Shown piece by piece: positions 17,029-26,207 of a stretch of 64,000 bases of DNA. Numbering within the stretch: the first letter of the stretch is position 1; every line of letters starts with the position of its first letter. The translations under genes were made by a program, and so were the position numbers. The stretch is from positions 1 through 64,000 of the forward strand of contig CAKOND010000007.1 in the NCBI GenBank assembly GCA_934096945.1, read 5' to 3'. A model generated the notes under the pieces. That model saw nothing but the letters and a program-made list of their open reading frames with translations. It made no database searches and was not told the DNA's origin. The DNA comes from an uncultured Bacilli bacterium (GTDB lineage: Bacteria; Bacillota_I; Bacilli_A; RF39; UBA660).

Positions 17029-18197
17029 TGAAAAAAATTAGTATTTTTCTTCTAAGCCTCTTTTTCTTTATCATACCAGTGTATGCTGAAGATTTTTCTA
17101 TTACCGGAGAAAATATTATTTTATATAATCTAAATGATGATCATGTTTTATATAGTAAAAATGCTGATGAAACCGTTGAAATAGCCAGTTTAACAAAATT
17201 GATGACGGCATTAGTAACTATTGAAAATGTAAGCGATTTAAATAAAGTCGTAACAATAACTGAAAAAGATTTTGAAGGTACAAATGGTTATTCAAAAGCA
17301 GGTTTTAAAGTCGGGGATAAAGTAACTTACATAGATTTACTTTATGGTATTATACTTCCAAGCGGAGCAGAAGCCGTTAATGCTGCGGTAAATAATACAT
17401 TAGGTTATGATGATTTTATAGCTAAGATGAATGAAACAGCCAAAAAAATAGGTTTAAATAATACCAAATTTTCTAATCCAATAGGTAAAGATGATAAAAA
17501 TAATTATTCAACAGCAAGTGACGTAGCTAAACTTTTAAAATATGCTTTAAAAAATAAAACTTTTAAAAAAATATTTACAACTAAAACGTATGAAACATCA
17601 ACTAAAATGACATTAAAAAGCACAGTAAGTAGTTACGATGATATTTTAGAAACAAACAAAATTACCGGAGCTAAAAGTGGATTTACTAAAGAGGCAGGTC
17701 GTTGCCTTGCATCAATTACCACACTTCATGATGTAAACTATTTACTTGTAGTTATAAAATCAAGTACAGAATATCCGTATAATGCAGTCAAAGACTCCAT
17801 AAATATATACAAATTTTATGATGAAAATTATAGTTATCAAAATGTTTTAAATAATGAAACCTTCATAAAAGAAATACCTGTTAGATTAAGCGGTAATAAA
17901 TTTTATAAAATAACAGGAGCAGAAAACATAAATATATATTTAAAAAATGATACCAAAATAAATTATGTTTATGAAGGCGTAAATGAAATAGATTATAAAA
18001 CAAAGAAAAATACTAAGTTAGGTAGCATAAAAATATATGAAGGCAAAAATCTGCTTACAACAAGTGATGTTTATTTGGAAAATGATATAGATTATTATCC
18101 TGTAGAAATATCTTTACTATCATTAATAGTAATTATTATTTTAATAATAAAACTACTGAAAAAGAAAAAAGCAAATAGGAGGAAAAGAAAAAAATGA
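17028..18197 (+). CDS. dacA: D-alanyl-D-alanine carboxypeptidase (peptidase S11)
   Basis: Penicillin-binding carboxypeptidase that trims the terminal D-Ala of peptidoglycan stem peptides outside the membrane. A signal peptide occupies residues 1-20 (ISIFLLSLFFFIIPVYA). The catalytic SxxK is SLTK near residue 54. The second motif reads SGAEA (near 110), where SxN is usual. The third reads KSG (near 215), where KTG is usual. The C-terminus has a membrane segment (SLLSLIVIIILIIKLL) and a lysine/arginine-rich tail, an anchor rather than the amphipathic helix of classical DacA. Confidence 0.88.
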   Translation: MKKISIFLLSLFFFIIPVYAEDFSITGENIILYNLNDDHVLYSKNADETVEIASLTKLMTALVTIENVSDLNKVVTITEKDFEGTNGYSKAGFKVGDKVTYIDLLYGIILPSGAEAVNAAVNNTLGYDDFIAKMNETAKKIGLNNTKFSNPIGKDDKNNYSTASDVAKLLKYALKNKTFKKIFTTKTYETSTKMTLKSTVSSYDDILETNKITGAKSGFTKEAGRCLASITTLHDVNYLLVVIKSSTEYPYNAVKDSINIYKFYDENYSYQNVLNNETFIKEIPVRLSGNKFYKITGAENINIYLKNDTKINYVYEGVNEIDYKTKKNTKLGSIKIYEGKNLLTTSDVYLENDIDYYPVEISLLSLIVIIILIIKLLKKKKANRRKRKK

Positions 18198-18895
18198 CCA
18201 AGATAAATCATATCGCTATAATTGTTGATGGCAATGGTAGATGGGCTAAAGAAAAAGGTAAAAAAAGAAGTGAAGGGCATAAAGCTGGAGCAGAAACCTT
18301 GGAAAAAATAATTCTTTATATAAATAAAAAAAACATTGCTAATTATTTAAGTTTATACGTTTTTTCCACAGAAAACTTTAGTCGAAGTAGTGAAGAAGTC
18401 AATTATTTAATGGATCTTTTTATGAAATGGTTCAAAAAATGTAAAGAAAAATATCAAAATGCCAATATAAAGGTTTTATTTTCTTCTCAAAAAGCACTTT
18501 TAAAGCCTGAAATAGTTAAAGCCATAAATGAACTTGAAAATGCCACTAAAGATAATACTGGCTTAGTTGTTAACTTTTGCCTAAGTTATGGTGGAAGACA
18601 AGAAATAGTAGATGCCACCAGAAAAATAACAACAGATGTTTTAGAAAATAAACTTAACATTGATAATTTAAATGAAGAAATATTTAAAAAATATTTATAT
18701 AATGAGTTACCTGATATAGATTTTTTAATACGTACAAGCGGTGAAAATCGTGTTAGTAACTTTATGCTATGGCAAATATCTTATGCTGAAATGTATTTTC
18801 CAAAAGTTTATTTTCCAGATTTTACACCAGAATGCCTTGACGAAGCAATTAAAGAATATGAAAAAAGGGATCGAAGATTTGGAAATATAAAATAA
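18194..18895 (+). CDS. uppS: Undecaprenyl diphosphate synthase
   Basis: Cis-prenyltransferase making the C55 lipid carrier for peptidoglycan and wall polymers. 233 aa. The catalytic motif IVDGNGRWAKEKG (residues about 9-21) uses DGN. LIRTSGENRVSNFMLWQ and SYAEMYF near the C-terminus are characteristic. ATGA overlap with dacA, with a TAGGAGG site inside the dacA end. Last gene of the gltX-uppS cluster. Confidence 0.97.
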   Translation: MTKINHIAIIVDGNGRWAKEKGKKRSEGHKAGAETLEKIILYINKKNIANYLSLYVFSTENFSRSSEEVNYLMDLFMKWFKKCKEKYQNANIKVLFSSQKALLKPEIVKAINELENATKDNTGLVVNFCLSYGGRQEIVDATRKITTDVLENKLNIDNLNEEIFKKYLYNELPDIDFLIRTSGENRVSNFMLWQISYAEMYFPKVYFPDFTPECLDEAIKEYEKRDRRFGNIK

Positions 18896-18897
18896 TT

Positions 18898-18923
18898 AAG
18901 TAGAGTATAAGCTCTACTTTTTG
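18898..18923 (+). terminator. Terminator after uppS
   Basis: Stem AAGTAGAG/CTCTACTT with a 6-nt loop and a T tail. Confidence 0.75.
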
Positions 18924-19026
18924 ATTATTACTGAAAATAACATATTATAATAATAAGTGTAAAAAAGTTTCATTAGGTATTAAAAAAATTACAAAGAAGC
19001 TATAATGTATTTCAGAAGAACAAATT

Positions 19027-19222
19027 ATGATTAAAAAATTTACCGTTAAAAACTTTAAAAATTTTAAAAAAAATTATCTTTAGACTTTTCTAAAGTTAGA
19101 GATTATGAATTAAATGAACATCTACCAAATTAAAAAAGAATAACATTAGTCCAAAAGATTTATGCTACATTATTATGCATAAATATGTAAAAGCAAAAAT
19201 TTTAGAAATATTAGATAATTAA
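19027..19222 (+). pseudogene. Remnant of an AAA-type ATPase, possibly a phage-defence gene
   Basis: The ATG at 19027 opens MIKKFTVKNFKNFKK, which then frameshifts to KLSLDFSKVRDYELNEHLPN and stops. A further fragment, ISPKDLCYIIMHKYVKAKIL and EILDN, ends at 19222. The first part matches the N-terminus typical of AAA15/abortive-infection ATP-binding proteins. The Walker motifs are missing, so most of the gene has been deleted. The remaining gap from 18924 to 19026 shows nothing else I can name. Confidence 0.5.
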
Positions 19223-19258
19223 AAACTATTAACACAAAATCGTTAATAGTTTTATTTT
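19221..19258. terminator. Bidirectional terminator
   Basis: AAAACTATTAAC...GTTAATAGTTTT, a 12-bp stem with A/T-rich flanks on both sides. It serves the remnant on the plus strand and the gene at 19258 on the minus strand. Confidence 0.75.
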
Positions 19259-19992
19259 TATCCTAAGAAATTAACTGCTAAGTAAATACCAAATGTAACT
19301 GCAGATGCTATAATAAGAATAATACTTGTGTAACCTGCCATTCCTAATTTATCTTCCTTTTTAAGCTCTTCTAAATAAGCTGCATTCTTAGCAAATTCGC
19401 TATATATACTAGAATTTAAATTACGTGTAAGGCTCATTCCTTTATCTAAGTTTTGATTTTTGTTTTGATTTTGATTCATGCTATCCATTTCAGCATCATA
19501 AGCATTTACAATCATTTGATAAACATTATAATTATTGGAATTTGCAAGTTTTTTAGCTTCCTCAACAATACTTTTAGCAGCCATAAGATCGTTAATAAAA
19601 GATTTAACACTATCATTTTGAAAATAATTATCAAAAAATTGAATATTTCTGGCATAAATATTTAATTTATCAATATATTGACTAACATAACTTTTTATAG
19701 TTTCTTCTTCATCTTCAGTTATAATAAATTGTGATAAATAATTTTCAATCTGTGCATTTTTGTTTTGTGATGTGTAAAAACCATCTTTAAAATATATATA
19801 AATATCTTCAGGATTCATATTGAAAAATACTGGATCTATTCTACTCAAGCCATAACCATTTAATTTGACAAAATTACCTTCATAAACCAAAGCATCATTT
19901 CTTTCATCATAAGAAAATTCCGCTAAATTTGGGTATGTATTTTGATAATTTTTTAAAATCATTTCATTATAATTGATAACACGTTCGCTCAT
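19258..19992 (-). CDS. Hypothetical tail-anchored membrane protein
   Basis: About 244 aa, mostly soluble and rich in N, Q, D and E, with helical segments. An NQNQNKNQNLD-type low-complexity linker lies near residue 180. One C-terminal membrane segment (AGYTSIILIIASAVTFGIYLAV) is followed by only a few residues, so the bulk faces the cytoplasm. The ATG at 19992 is preceded by AGGAG at 11 nt. A GTG 9 nt upstream (20001) is an alternative start. Family not recognised. Confidence 0.7.
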   Translation of the reverse strand: MSERVINYNEMILKNYQNTYPNLAEFSYDERNDALVYEGNFVKLNGYGLSRIDPVFFNMNPEDIYIYFKDGFYTSQNKNAQIENYLSQFIITEDEEETIKSYVSQYIDKLNIYARNIQFFDNYFQNDSVKSFINDLMAAKSIVEEAKKLANSNNYNVYQMIVNAYDAEMDSMNQNQNKNQNLDKGMSLTRNLNSSIYSEFAKNAAYLEELKKEDKLGMAGYTSIILIIASAVTFGIYLAVNFLG

Positions 19993-20208
19993 TCTTATCA
20001 CTACTCCTATTTTCTAGTATTAAGTTTATCAAATATTAAGAAAAATTACAATATCTAAATTTAAAGAATTTTTAAAGTTTAGCTTAAAAACCATAAAATT
20101 TAGTCAAAATATAACCAAATTTTAATAAAACATAAACTAATTTGTTAAATTTTATGTTTTGAAATGCTGTTAAAAAATGATAAAGTGAACCTGAAAGGAG
20201 GAAAATTT

Positions 20209-20586
20209 ATGAATCAAGTAATTTTAGTTGGAAGACTATCACAAGACCCCGAATATGAAATTTCAGAAAATGGTAAAAAAAGAACAATTATAAATATAGC
20301 GGTATCACGTGGATTCAAAAATTCGGAAGGAAAATACGAAACTGACTTTATTAGATGTGTTCTTTGGAATGGCATGGCATCTGCCACAAAAGATTATTGT
20401 CATACCGGAGACACTATTGGTATAAAAGGACGTCTTCAAAATCGAAAGTTTGTTAATGAACAAAATGAAACTAAATATATTACTGAAGTAATTGCTGAGA
20501 GAATATCTTTCATTTCATCATCAAGCAAAAATCGTGAAATCCCAGAAGTATCTAATGGTGATGACGCTATAGTGGAATGTTTCTAA
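20209..20586 (+). CDS. ssb: Single-stranded DNA-binding protein
   Basis: OB-fold SSB, 125 aa (MNQVILVGRLSQDPEYEISENG...). The N-terminal fold and DFIRCVLWNG core are typical. The start at 20209 has a perfect AAAGGAGG site. The C-terminus reads GDDAIVECF, a weak version of the usual acidic DDDIPF tip that recruits partner proteins. The protein is shorter than replicative SSBs (about 160-180 aa) and lacks the long glycine/glutamine linker. It could be an accessory SSB. Confidence 0.92.
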   Translation: MNQVILVGRLSQDPEYEISENGKKRTIINIAVSRGFKNSEGKYETDFIRCVLWNGMASATKDYCHTGDTIGIKGRLQNRKFVNEQNETKYITEVIAERISFISSSSKNREIPEVSNGDDAIVECF

Positions 20587-20631
20587 CATCTTCTTCTTTC
20601 AAAGGCATATACTTAATTAAGGTGATTTTAA

Positions 20632-21408
20632 ATGAAACATTTTCGAAATATTGGTATTTTAGCTATCGCCGCTTTTAGCTTTATTTACACAGAAAAAATA
20701 GCAAATTTGACCCTCGAAAATAGCGAAATATATCAAAAAATAAAAAATGAAGAACAAAACTATAACGTTTCTTTTGTAAATGCTGAAATAAATGATCAGT
20801 ATATAACACCAGGTTTAAACGGCAAAGTAGTAAATATTAAAAATAGTTTTTATAACATGAAAGATTTAAATGCATTTAATTCTTATTATTTAATTTTTGA
20901 CACATCATATCCAGAAGTAACGCTTGAAAACAACAAAGATAAAATAGTAAATAAAGGAAATCGTTTCAAAAAAAGTGTATCTTTTATAATTGAATATAAT
21001 AAAGAAATAATTGATTACTTCAAAGAAAATGATTTAGAAGCTAGCATTTTAGTAAATGTTAATACTTTTAATAAAAATGAAAAATTGGAACAAATTAATA
21101 ATGAGGTAGAAAAGTATAAAGAACTTGAATCTTTAATTAACAAATATAGTAATAATACACATATTTGTTATGTAACAAGTAAAAATGAGGATATATGCCG
21201 CAAAAATCAAAAGTTTTTAGTAAAAACGGATAAAATACTAAATAATAAAACTTTTATAACTCTAAAAAATACGATAGAACCTGGGGATATATATTACATA
21301 GAAAAAGGTGCAGATGTTAAAAATATTAAAATTTTAATTAATAGTATTATTTATAAGGATTTAGACATCATATCTTTAAGCAAAGTGCTTAGTGAAGAAA
21401 GAGATTGA
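20632..21408 (+). CDS. Secreted protein, possibly polysaccharide-deacetylase-like
   Basis: 258 aa with a weak N-terminal membrane or signal segment (NIGILAIAAFSFIYT). The central part (KKSVSFIIEYNKEIIDYFKE, LEASILVNVNTF) loosely resembles the deacetylase-like module of Firmicute exported proteins. The metal-binding DD/HxxxH motifs are not evident, so no activity is claimed. The stop is TGA. It precedes rnj with a separate extended -10 promoter (TGGTATAAT, about 21428). Confidence 0.5.
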   Translation: MKHFRNIGILAIAAFSFIYTEKIANLTLENSEIYQKIKNEEQNYNVSFVNAEINDQYITPGLNGKVVNIKNSFYNMKDLNAFNSYYLIFDTSYPEVTLENNKDKIVNKGNRFKKSVSFIIEYNKEIIDYFKENDLEASILVNVNTFNKNEKLEQINNEVEKYKELESLINKYSNNTHICYVTSKNEDICRKNQKFLVKTDKILNNKTFITLKNTIEPGDIYYIEKGADVKNIKILINSIIYKDLDIISLSKVLSEERD

Positions 21409-21478
21409 TTTAATTTAAGTTTTTTGGTATAATTTATTTACCGAAGAACTTATTTTTTTTAAATGAAGGTGATAAAAT

Positions 21479-23113
21479 ATGAGTAAAATAAAGATTTTTG
21501 GTTTGGGAGGACTTTCTGAAAGCGGAAAGAATTCTTATGTAGTTGAAGTAGATGATGAAATATACGTTTTTGACGCGGGAATAAAATTTGCAAGTGGAAA
21601 TTTATTGGGAATAGACTACATTATGCCTGATTTTAGCTATCTTGTTAAAAATAAAAAAAGAATTAAAGGACTGTTTATAACCCATGGTCATCCCGAAAAT
21701 ATGGGAGCTGTTCGTGACCTTTTAAAAGATATTTCATCATTAAAGGTATATGCCACAAAATATACTAAATTTGAACTTATGGAAGATGGCGTAAATGAAA
21801 ATAATATTGAATTAATTAAGCCACACAAGAAAATTAATTTTGGTAATGTTTCTATATTTCCAATTTCTGTTTCACATTCTGTACCAGATGCAGTAATGTA
21901 TGTAGTAAATACTAAAGATGGTGCAATTTGTTATACTGGAGATTTCATTATTGATCCAAGTATGCAAGAATCTTATGACATGGACATAGGTAAAATTGCT
22001 TATATTGGTAAACAAGGAGTACTTTGTTTATTATGTGAGTCTTCTTTTGCAGAAAAAAATGGCCATACGTCCCCAAAGCATAGATTGGTAAACTTTTTTG
22101 CGGATGTTATAAAGCATCATGATAAAAGAATAATCTTTTCTGTATTGCCAACACATTTATATACAATATCTGAAATATTTGAAGCTGCATCAAATTCTCA
22201 TCGTAAGATGGTTTTAATGGGAAAAAGACTTCAAAATGTATTAAACTTTGCAAGTAAAGAAGGATACATGCACTATAATGAAGAATTGCTAGGTGATTTG
22301 TCAAATATTAATGATGACAATGCTATTCTTTTAGTGATGGATGATCGTACAACTCCTTATGCAAATATGAATAAAATACTTAATGGTTATGATAAATTTA
22401 TTACATTAAAGCCAACAGACACAATCGTTTTTGCAGAACCACGCTATGATAGTACCGAAAAAGTTTTAGTAAAACTTCAAAATGAACTTTCTAAATTTGG
22501 TTGTAGTATTGAAACTATAGATAAAGAAAAAGAAATATTACATCATGCATCACGCGAAGATTTAATGCTTATGATTAAGTTAATAAATCCAAAATTCTAT
22601 ATGCCAGTAAAAGGCGAATATCGTTACATGGTAAATAATGCTAATCTAGCAAGTAACTTAGGAATTCCAGATAGTAACATTTTACTTAAACAAAACGGTG
22701 ATGTCGTAACATTTGAAAATGGTAAACTAGTTGATAATTTTGCTAGAATTAAAGTAGATGATGTCTTAATAGATGGAACTAGTAATGATGATATCGGTGA
22801 TTTAGTTATCAAAGATAGAGAAATGCTTTCGGAAAATGGTATAGTATTAATAAGTGCCACAGTTGATAAGAAAGATAAAGTTTTACTGGTGGGTCCAGAA
22901 GTTACAACCCGTGGATTTATTTATGTTAAAGACTCTGCTGATATGATTAAAGAAATAAAAGTTATTTGTGAAGCTATAATAAATAGAAATATCACACCAA
23001 AATACATAGACTTTAACCAAATAAAGGTTGAAATAAGAGAAGAGTTAAGTAGATATTTATATGAACAAACAGAATGCAAACCGATGATAATAGCTGTTGT
23101 TCAAGAAGTATAA
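21479..23113 (+). CDS. RNase J-family protein with a degenerate metal site
   Basis: 544 aa metallo-beta-lactamase/beta-CASP protein of the RNase J family. The usual HxHxDH motif reads HGHPENMG (near residue 66-73): D and H are replaced by E and N. HSVPDA and TGDFIIDP are kept. The late HGEYR motif reads VKGEYR, losing another histidine ligand. HASREDLMLM is kept. By analogy with RNase J2 of Bacillus, it probably acts as a weakly active or structural partner of a catalytic RNase J elsewhere. Start with AAGGTG site. Confidence 0.88.
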   Translation: MSKIKIFGLGGLSESGKNSYVVEVDDEIYVFDAGIKFASGNLLGIDYIMPDFSYLVKNKKRIKGLFITHGHPENMGAVRDLLKDISSLKVYATKYTKFELMEDGVNENNIELIKPHKKINFGNVSIFPISVSHSVPDAVMYVVNTKDGAICYTGDFIIDPSMQESYDMDIGKIAYIGKQGVLCLLCESSFAEKNGHTSPKHRLVNFFADVIKHHDKRIIFSVLPTHLYTISEIFEAASNSHRKMVLMGKRLQNVLNFASKEGYMHYNEELLGDLSNINDDNAILLVMDDRTTPYANMNKILNGYDKFITLKPTDTIVFAEPRYDSTEKVLVKLQNELSKFGCSIETIDKEKEILHHASREDLMLMIKLINPKFYMPVKGEYRYMVNNANLASNLGIPDSNILLKQNGDVVTFENGKLVDNFARIKVDDVLIDGTSNDDIGDLVIKDREMLSENGIVLISATVDKKDKVLLVGPEVTTRGFIYVKDSADMIKEIKVICEAIINRNITPKYIDFNQIKVEIREELSRYLYEQTECKPMIIAVVQEV

Positions 23114-23118
23114 TTTAA

Positions 23119-23153
23119 AAAAAATCACTCATACTATAAATGGGTGATTTTTA
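23119..23153 (+). terminator. Terminator hairpin that also contains the next gene's ribosome site
   Basis: Stem AAAATCACTCAT (23121-23132) pairs with ATGGGTGATTTT (23140-23151), followed by T. The 3' arm includes GGGTGAT, which sits 6 nt before the ATG at 23155. Transcripts ending here stop rnj. Transcripts reading through would hide the ribosome site in the stem. Confidence 0.65.
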
Positions 23154-23154
23154 A

Positions 23155-23571
23155 ATGGACGATGTAAAAGCTTTAAATGAACTATATAAAATAGTTGCCA
23201 TGGGAATAATAGGAATTGACGAAGTAAAAGGAAATATTGATGATAAAACATTAGCTAAAACATTGAGTGATGCCAAGAAAAAATATATGGTAAACAAGAT
23301 GGATATTACAAATATGTTAAAAGAACTTGGTGAAAAGCCAGCTAAAGTAAGCGTTATAGCCAAAACATTTAGTGAACTTTATACGGGAATTGAATTAATA
23401 AAATGTGATGATGCTAAAATTGCTAAAATGTTAATCGAAGGAACTAACAAAGGTATTATCAAAGTTGAAGAAATATTAAACTCTGACATGGATAAAAAAG
23501 TAACTAAACTGGCCGAAGAACTTTTAGAACTTCTTGAATTTCAAATAAAATCTTGGAAACCATATCTATAA
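23155..23571 (+). CDS. Small helical protein, DUF2383-like
   Basis: 138 aa, predicted almost entirely helical (MDDVKALNELYKIVAMGIIG...LLELLEFQIKSWKPYL). The pattern resembles ferritin-like four-helix proteins of the DUF2383 group, but the metal ligands cannot be verified by eye. It is separated from rnj only by a terminator hairpin and has its own ribosome site inside that hairpin. Function unknown. Confidence 0.6.
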   Translation: MDDVKALNELYKIVAMGIIGIDEVKGNIDDKTLAKTLSDAKKKYMVNKMDITNMLKELGEKPAKVSVIAKTFSELYTGIELIKCDDAKIAKMLIEGTNKGIIKVEEILNSDMDKKVTKLAEELLELLEFQIKSWKPYL

Positions 23572-23579
23572 TAGAACTC

Positions 23580-23608
23580 TTGACAACAGCATAAAAAAGT
23601 TATATTAT
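23580..23608 (+). promoter_or_regulatory. Promoter of the gene at 23635
   Basis: Perfect -35 TTGACA (23580-23585), 17 bp, -10 TATTAT (23603-23608). Confidence 0.75.
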
Positions 23609-23634
23609 ATCTAGGCATCCGAGGAATTGAGAAT

Positions 23635-24201
23635 ATGAAAAATAGTGTAGAAAATGATAAAATAAAACAAGAATTAGATGAAGTAATGCTAGATTTAGAA
23701 AATAAGCAAACAATTCTAAAAATTAAATTACTTGAAACAGACTTTAAACTAGATACAGCTAAAGATAAACTGAAAAACCTAAGTAATTTATCAGTTGATT
23801 TGCATACAAAAAAAGATGATAGTGTAACAGATTTTACTATAAGTACGATTATTTTACTATGTGTTATTCTAATTTTTAGTATAGTACCAATTAATCTAAT
23901 ATTTTATTTGTTTGTTGCTGCATATATTTATAAAATTCCCAAATACATACGGTTATATAAAATAATTACCAAAAAAGAACTAGAAATATTAGAAAAACAA
24001 AAAGCCCTAGCAAAAGAAAAAATTGAAGAATTATCAACAGATAAAAAGCATCTTGAAGAAGAACTAAGAAGGATTTATTTATCATATGAAAACACTTCAG
24101 TAAAAAAAGAAATTTTAGAAGAAATGAGCATATATTGTAAGCAAGTTCCTCAAGACCAAAAAGATTTTCAAAGAAAAAGAATAAATAAAAAAGTCATTTA
24201 A
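23635..24201 (+). CDS. Coiled-coil membrane protein of unknown function
   Basis: 188 aa. An N-terminal coiled coil (residues 1-55), two closely spaced membrane segments (STIILLCVILIFSIVPINLI and FYLFVAAYIYKI, residues about 70-103), and a second charged coiled coil (about 115-165). Both ends would face the cytoplasm. Strong consensus promoter and a GAGGAA ribosome site. No family recognised. Confidence 0.65.
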   Translation: MKNSVENDKIKQELDEVMLDLENKQTILKIKLLETDFKLDTAKDKLKNLSNLSVDLHTKKDDSVTDFTISTIILLCVILIFSIVPINLIFYLFVAAYIYKIPKYIRLYKIITKKELEILEKQKALAKEKIEELSTDKKHLEEELRRIYLSYENTSVKKEILEEMSIYCKQVPQDQKDFQRKRINKKVI

Positions 24202-24230
24202 AAGATAAAAAAATTATTTTATCTTTTTTC
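24200..24230 (+). terminator. Terminator after the coiled-coil membrane protein
   Basis: AAAGATAAAA...TTTTATCTTTTTT hairpin with a long T-run. Confidence 0.75.
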
Positions 24231-24267
24231 TTATTGTGGTATAATTTTCTTGAAAGGTAGGTATTTT

Positions 24268-24945
24268 ATGGAAATAATTTATAAATATTTTTTATATTTC
24301 ATAATATATTCATTTTTAGGATGGTTCATGGAAGTATGTGTTTCATTATGGAATAAGCATAAATTTATAAATAGAGGATTCTTAATAGGACCTTACTGTC
24401 CAATATATGGATGGGGATGCTTAGCAATTATATTAGTTGTAGGGAATAACACTAGTGACATTCTCGGAGTATTTTTAAAATCAATTTTAATTTGCTCATT
24501 ACTTGAATATTTTACAAGTTATTTCATGGAAAAAATATATAATGTTAGATGGTGGGATTATTCAAATAAAAGGTTTAATATAAACGGTAGAATTTGTTTG
24601 GAAACAATGATACCTTTTGGCTTACTAGCATCACTCATTATTTATGTTTTGCATCCTGCCGTAATTAAACTTGTAAATTTATTATCTTCAGCATCTTTAA
24701 TGGTAGTGGCAATAATTTTATTTATAATCTATTTAGTAGATAACATTATATCAACCTATATTTTATTTAAAATAAAAGGTAAAATAAAAAATGAAAGAAA
24801 AGATAATACTGAAAAAATCAAGCAATATATTGAAAAATGGTTTCAAGATAATACAGTGCTTTATCGTCGTATTAAAAATGCGTTTCCAAAATTTCAGGTA
24901 TTTATCAAAGAACTAGATATACGTAAGAAAAATAATAAAAATTAA
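24268..24945 (+). CDS. Polytopic membrane protein, CmpB-type putative ABC permease family
   Basis: 225 aa. The N-terminal FLGWFMEVCVSLWNKHKFIN and GFLIGPYCPIYGWGC are hallmarks of the Firmicute family annotated as putative ABC transporter permease (CmpB/PF06541 type). About five membrane segments are followed by a basic cytoplasmic tail. The ATG at 24268 has the ribosome site AAAGGTAGG. No ABC ATPase is adjacent, so a transport role is unproven. Confidence 0.8.
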   Translation: MEIIYKYFLYFIIYSFLGWFMEVCVSLWNKHKFINRGFLIGPYCPIYGWGCLAIILVVGNNTSDILGVFLKSILICSLLEYFTSYFMEKIYNVRWWDYSNKRFNINGRICLETMIPFGLLASLIIYVLHPAVIKLVNLLSSASLMVVAIILFIIYLVDNIISTYILFKIKGKIKNERKDNTEKIKQYIEKWFQDNTVLYRRIKNAFPKFQVFIKELDIRKKNNKN

Positions 24946-24946
24946 C

Positions 24947-24976
24947 AAAAAAGATAGATTAATCTATCTTTTTTTT
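24947..24976 (+). terminator. Terminator before ackA
   Basis: Perfect inverted repeat AAAAAAGATAGATT/AATCTATCTTTTTT with additional T. Confidence 0.8.
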
Positions 24977-25002
24977 GTATAATAGAAGAAGAGGTGAAAG
25001 AA

Positions 25003-26190
25003 ATGAAAATATTAGCAGTAAATGCAGGTAGTTCATCATTAAAATTCACATTAATTGAATTACCAGAAAAAAATGTCGTAGCAAGTGGATTATTTGAAAA
25101 AATCGGAATTAACGGTTCTTGTTATACAATTAAATATAATGGGGAAAAAATAACAAAAGAAGTAGATTTAAAAGATCATTCAGTTGCTGTACAAATATTA
25201 ATGGATGAACTTATAAACATGGGAATAATAAGCTCATTAGATGAAATTGAAGGCGTAGGACATCGTATGGTTCACGGTGGACAAGAATTCACAGAATCAG
25301 TAGTTTTAACAAAAGATGTTTTAGAAAGAGTATCAAAATATAATGAACTTGCACCGCTTCATAATCCAGCTAACATAATGGGTGTTGAAGCTTTTATGAA
25401 AGCTTTACCAAATACTATTCAAGTTGGTGTATTTGATACAGCGTTTCATACAACAATGAAAGAAACTGAATATCTATATCCAGTACCATATGAATGGTAT
25501 GAAAACTATGGTGTTAGAAAGTATGGCTTCCATGGTACAAGTCATAGATTTATTAATAAAACTATCAGTGAATATTTTGGCAGAAATGACTTAAAAGTAA
25601 TTTCTTGTCACATTGGTAATGGTGGATCTATCACAGCAATAGATTCAGGAAAAGTTGTTGATACATCAATGGGATTTACTCCACTTGCAGGTATCATGAT
25701 GGGAACTCGTAGTGGTGATATAGATGCATCAATGTTGTCATACTTAGCTGGAAAAACTGGTAAAACACTTGAAGAACTTACAAATGACTTAAATAAGAAA
25801 AGTGGACTTTTAGGTGTAAGTGGCGTAAGTAGTGATTCAAGAGATGTTGAAAATGCTGCAAAAGAAGGAAATGAAAGAGCAATATTAGCCCAAGAAATGT
25901 ATGCTAAAAAGATAGCTAATTATATAGCAATGTATAACAATTTACTTGGGGGAGCAGATGTTATCACACTAACTGCAGGTGTTGGTGAAAATAGCAAAAC
26001 AATGCGTAAATCAATTATTGAAAAAATAGCATCTTTAGGTGTAAAAATCGATGATGAAAGAAATGATTTCCGTGGAGAATTCCGTCTTATATCAACAGAT
26101 GACTCAAAAATTCCAGTATATGTTGTTCCAACAGATGAAGAATTAATGATTGCTATGGACACAATGGAATTAAAGAACAAAAATAACTAA
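25003..26190 (+). CDS. ackA: Acetate kinase
   Basis: Interconverts acetyl phosphate + ADP and acetate + ATP, the energy-yielding end of mixed-acid fermentation. 395 aa, normal length. The N-terminal signature VNAGSSSLKF, the GHRMVHGG segment, HIGNGGSI and MGTRSGDIDA are conserved. The start at 25003 follows GAGGTGAAAG. No pta gene is adjacent. Confidence 0.98.
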   Translation: MKILAVNAGSSSLKFTLIELPEKNVVASGLFEKIGINGSCYTIKYNGEKITKEVDLKDHSVAVQILMDELINMGIISSLDEIEGVGHRMVHGGQEFTESVVLTKDVLERVSKYNELAPLHNPANIMGVEAFMKALPNTIQVGVFDTAFHTTMKETEYLYPVPYEWYENYGVRKYGFHGTSHRFINKTISEYFGRNDLKVISCHIGNGGSITAIDSGKVVDTSMGFTPLAGIMMGTRSGDIDASMLSYLAGKTGKTLEELTNDLNKKSGLLGVSGVSSDSRDVENAAKEGNERAILAQEMYAKKIANYIAMYNNLLGGADVITLTAGVGENSKTMRKSIIEKIASLGVKIDDERNDFRGEFRLISTDDSKIPVYVVPTDEELMIAMDTMELKNKNN

Positions 26191-26207
26191 TTAGAAAGAG
26201 TGATAAA

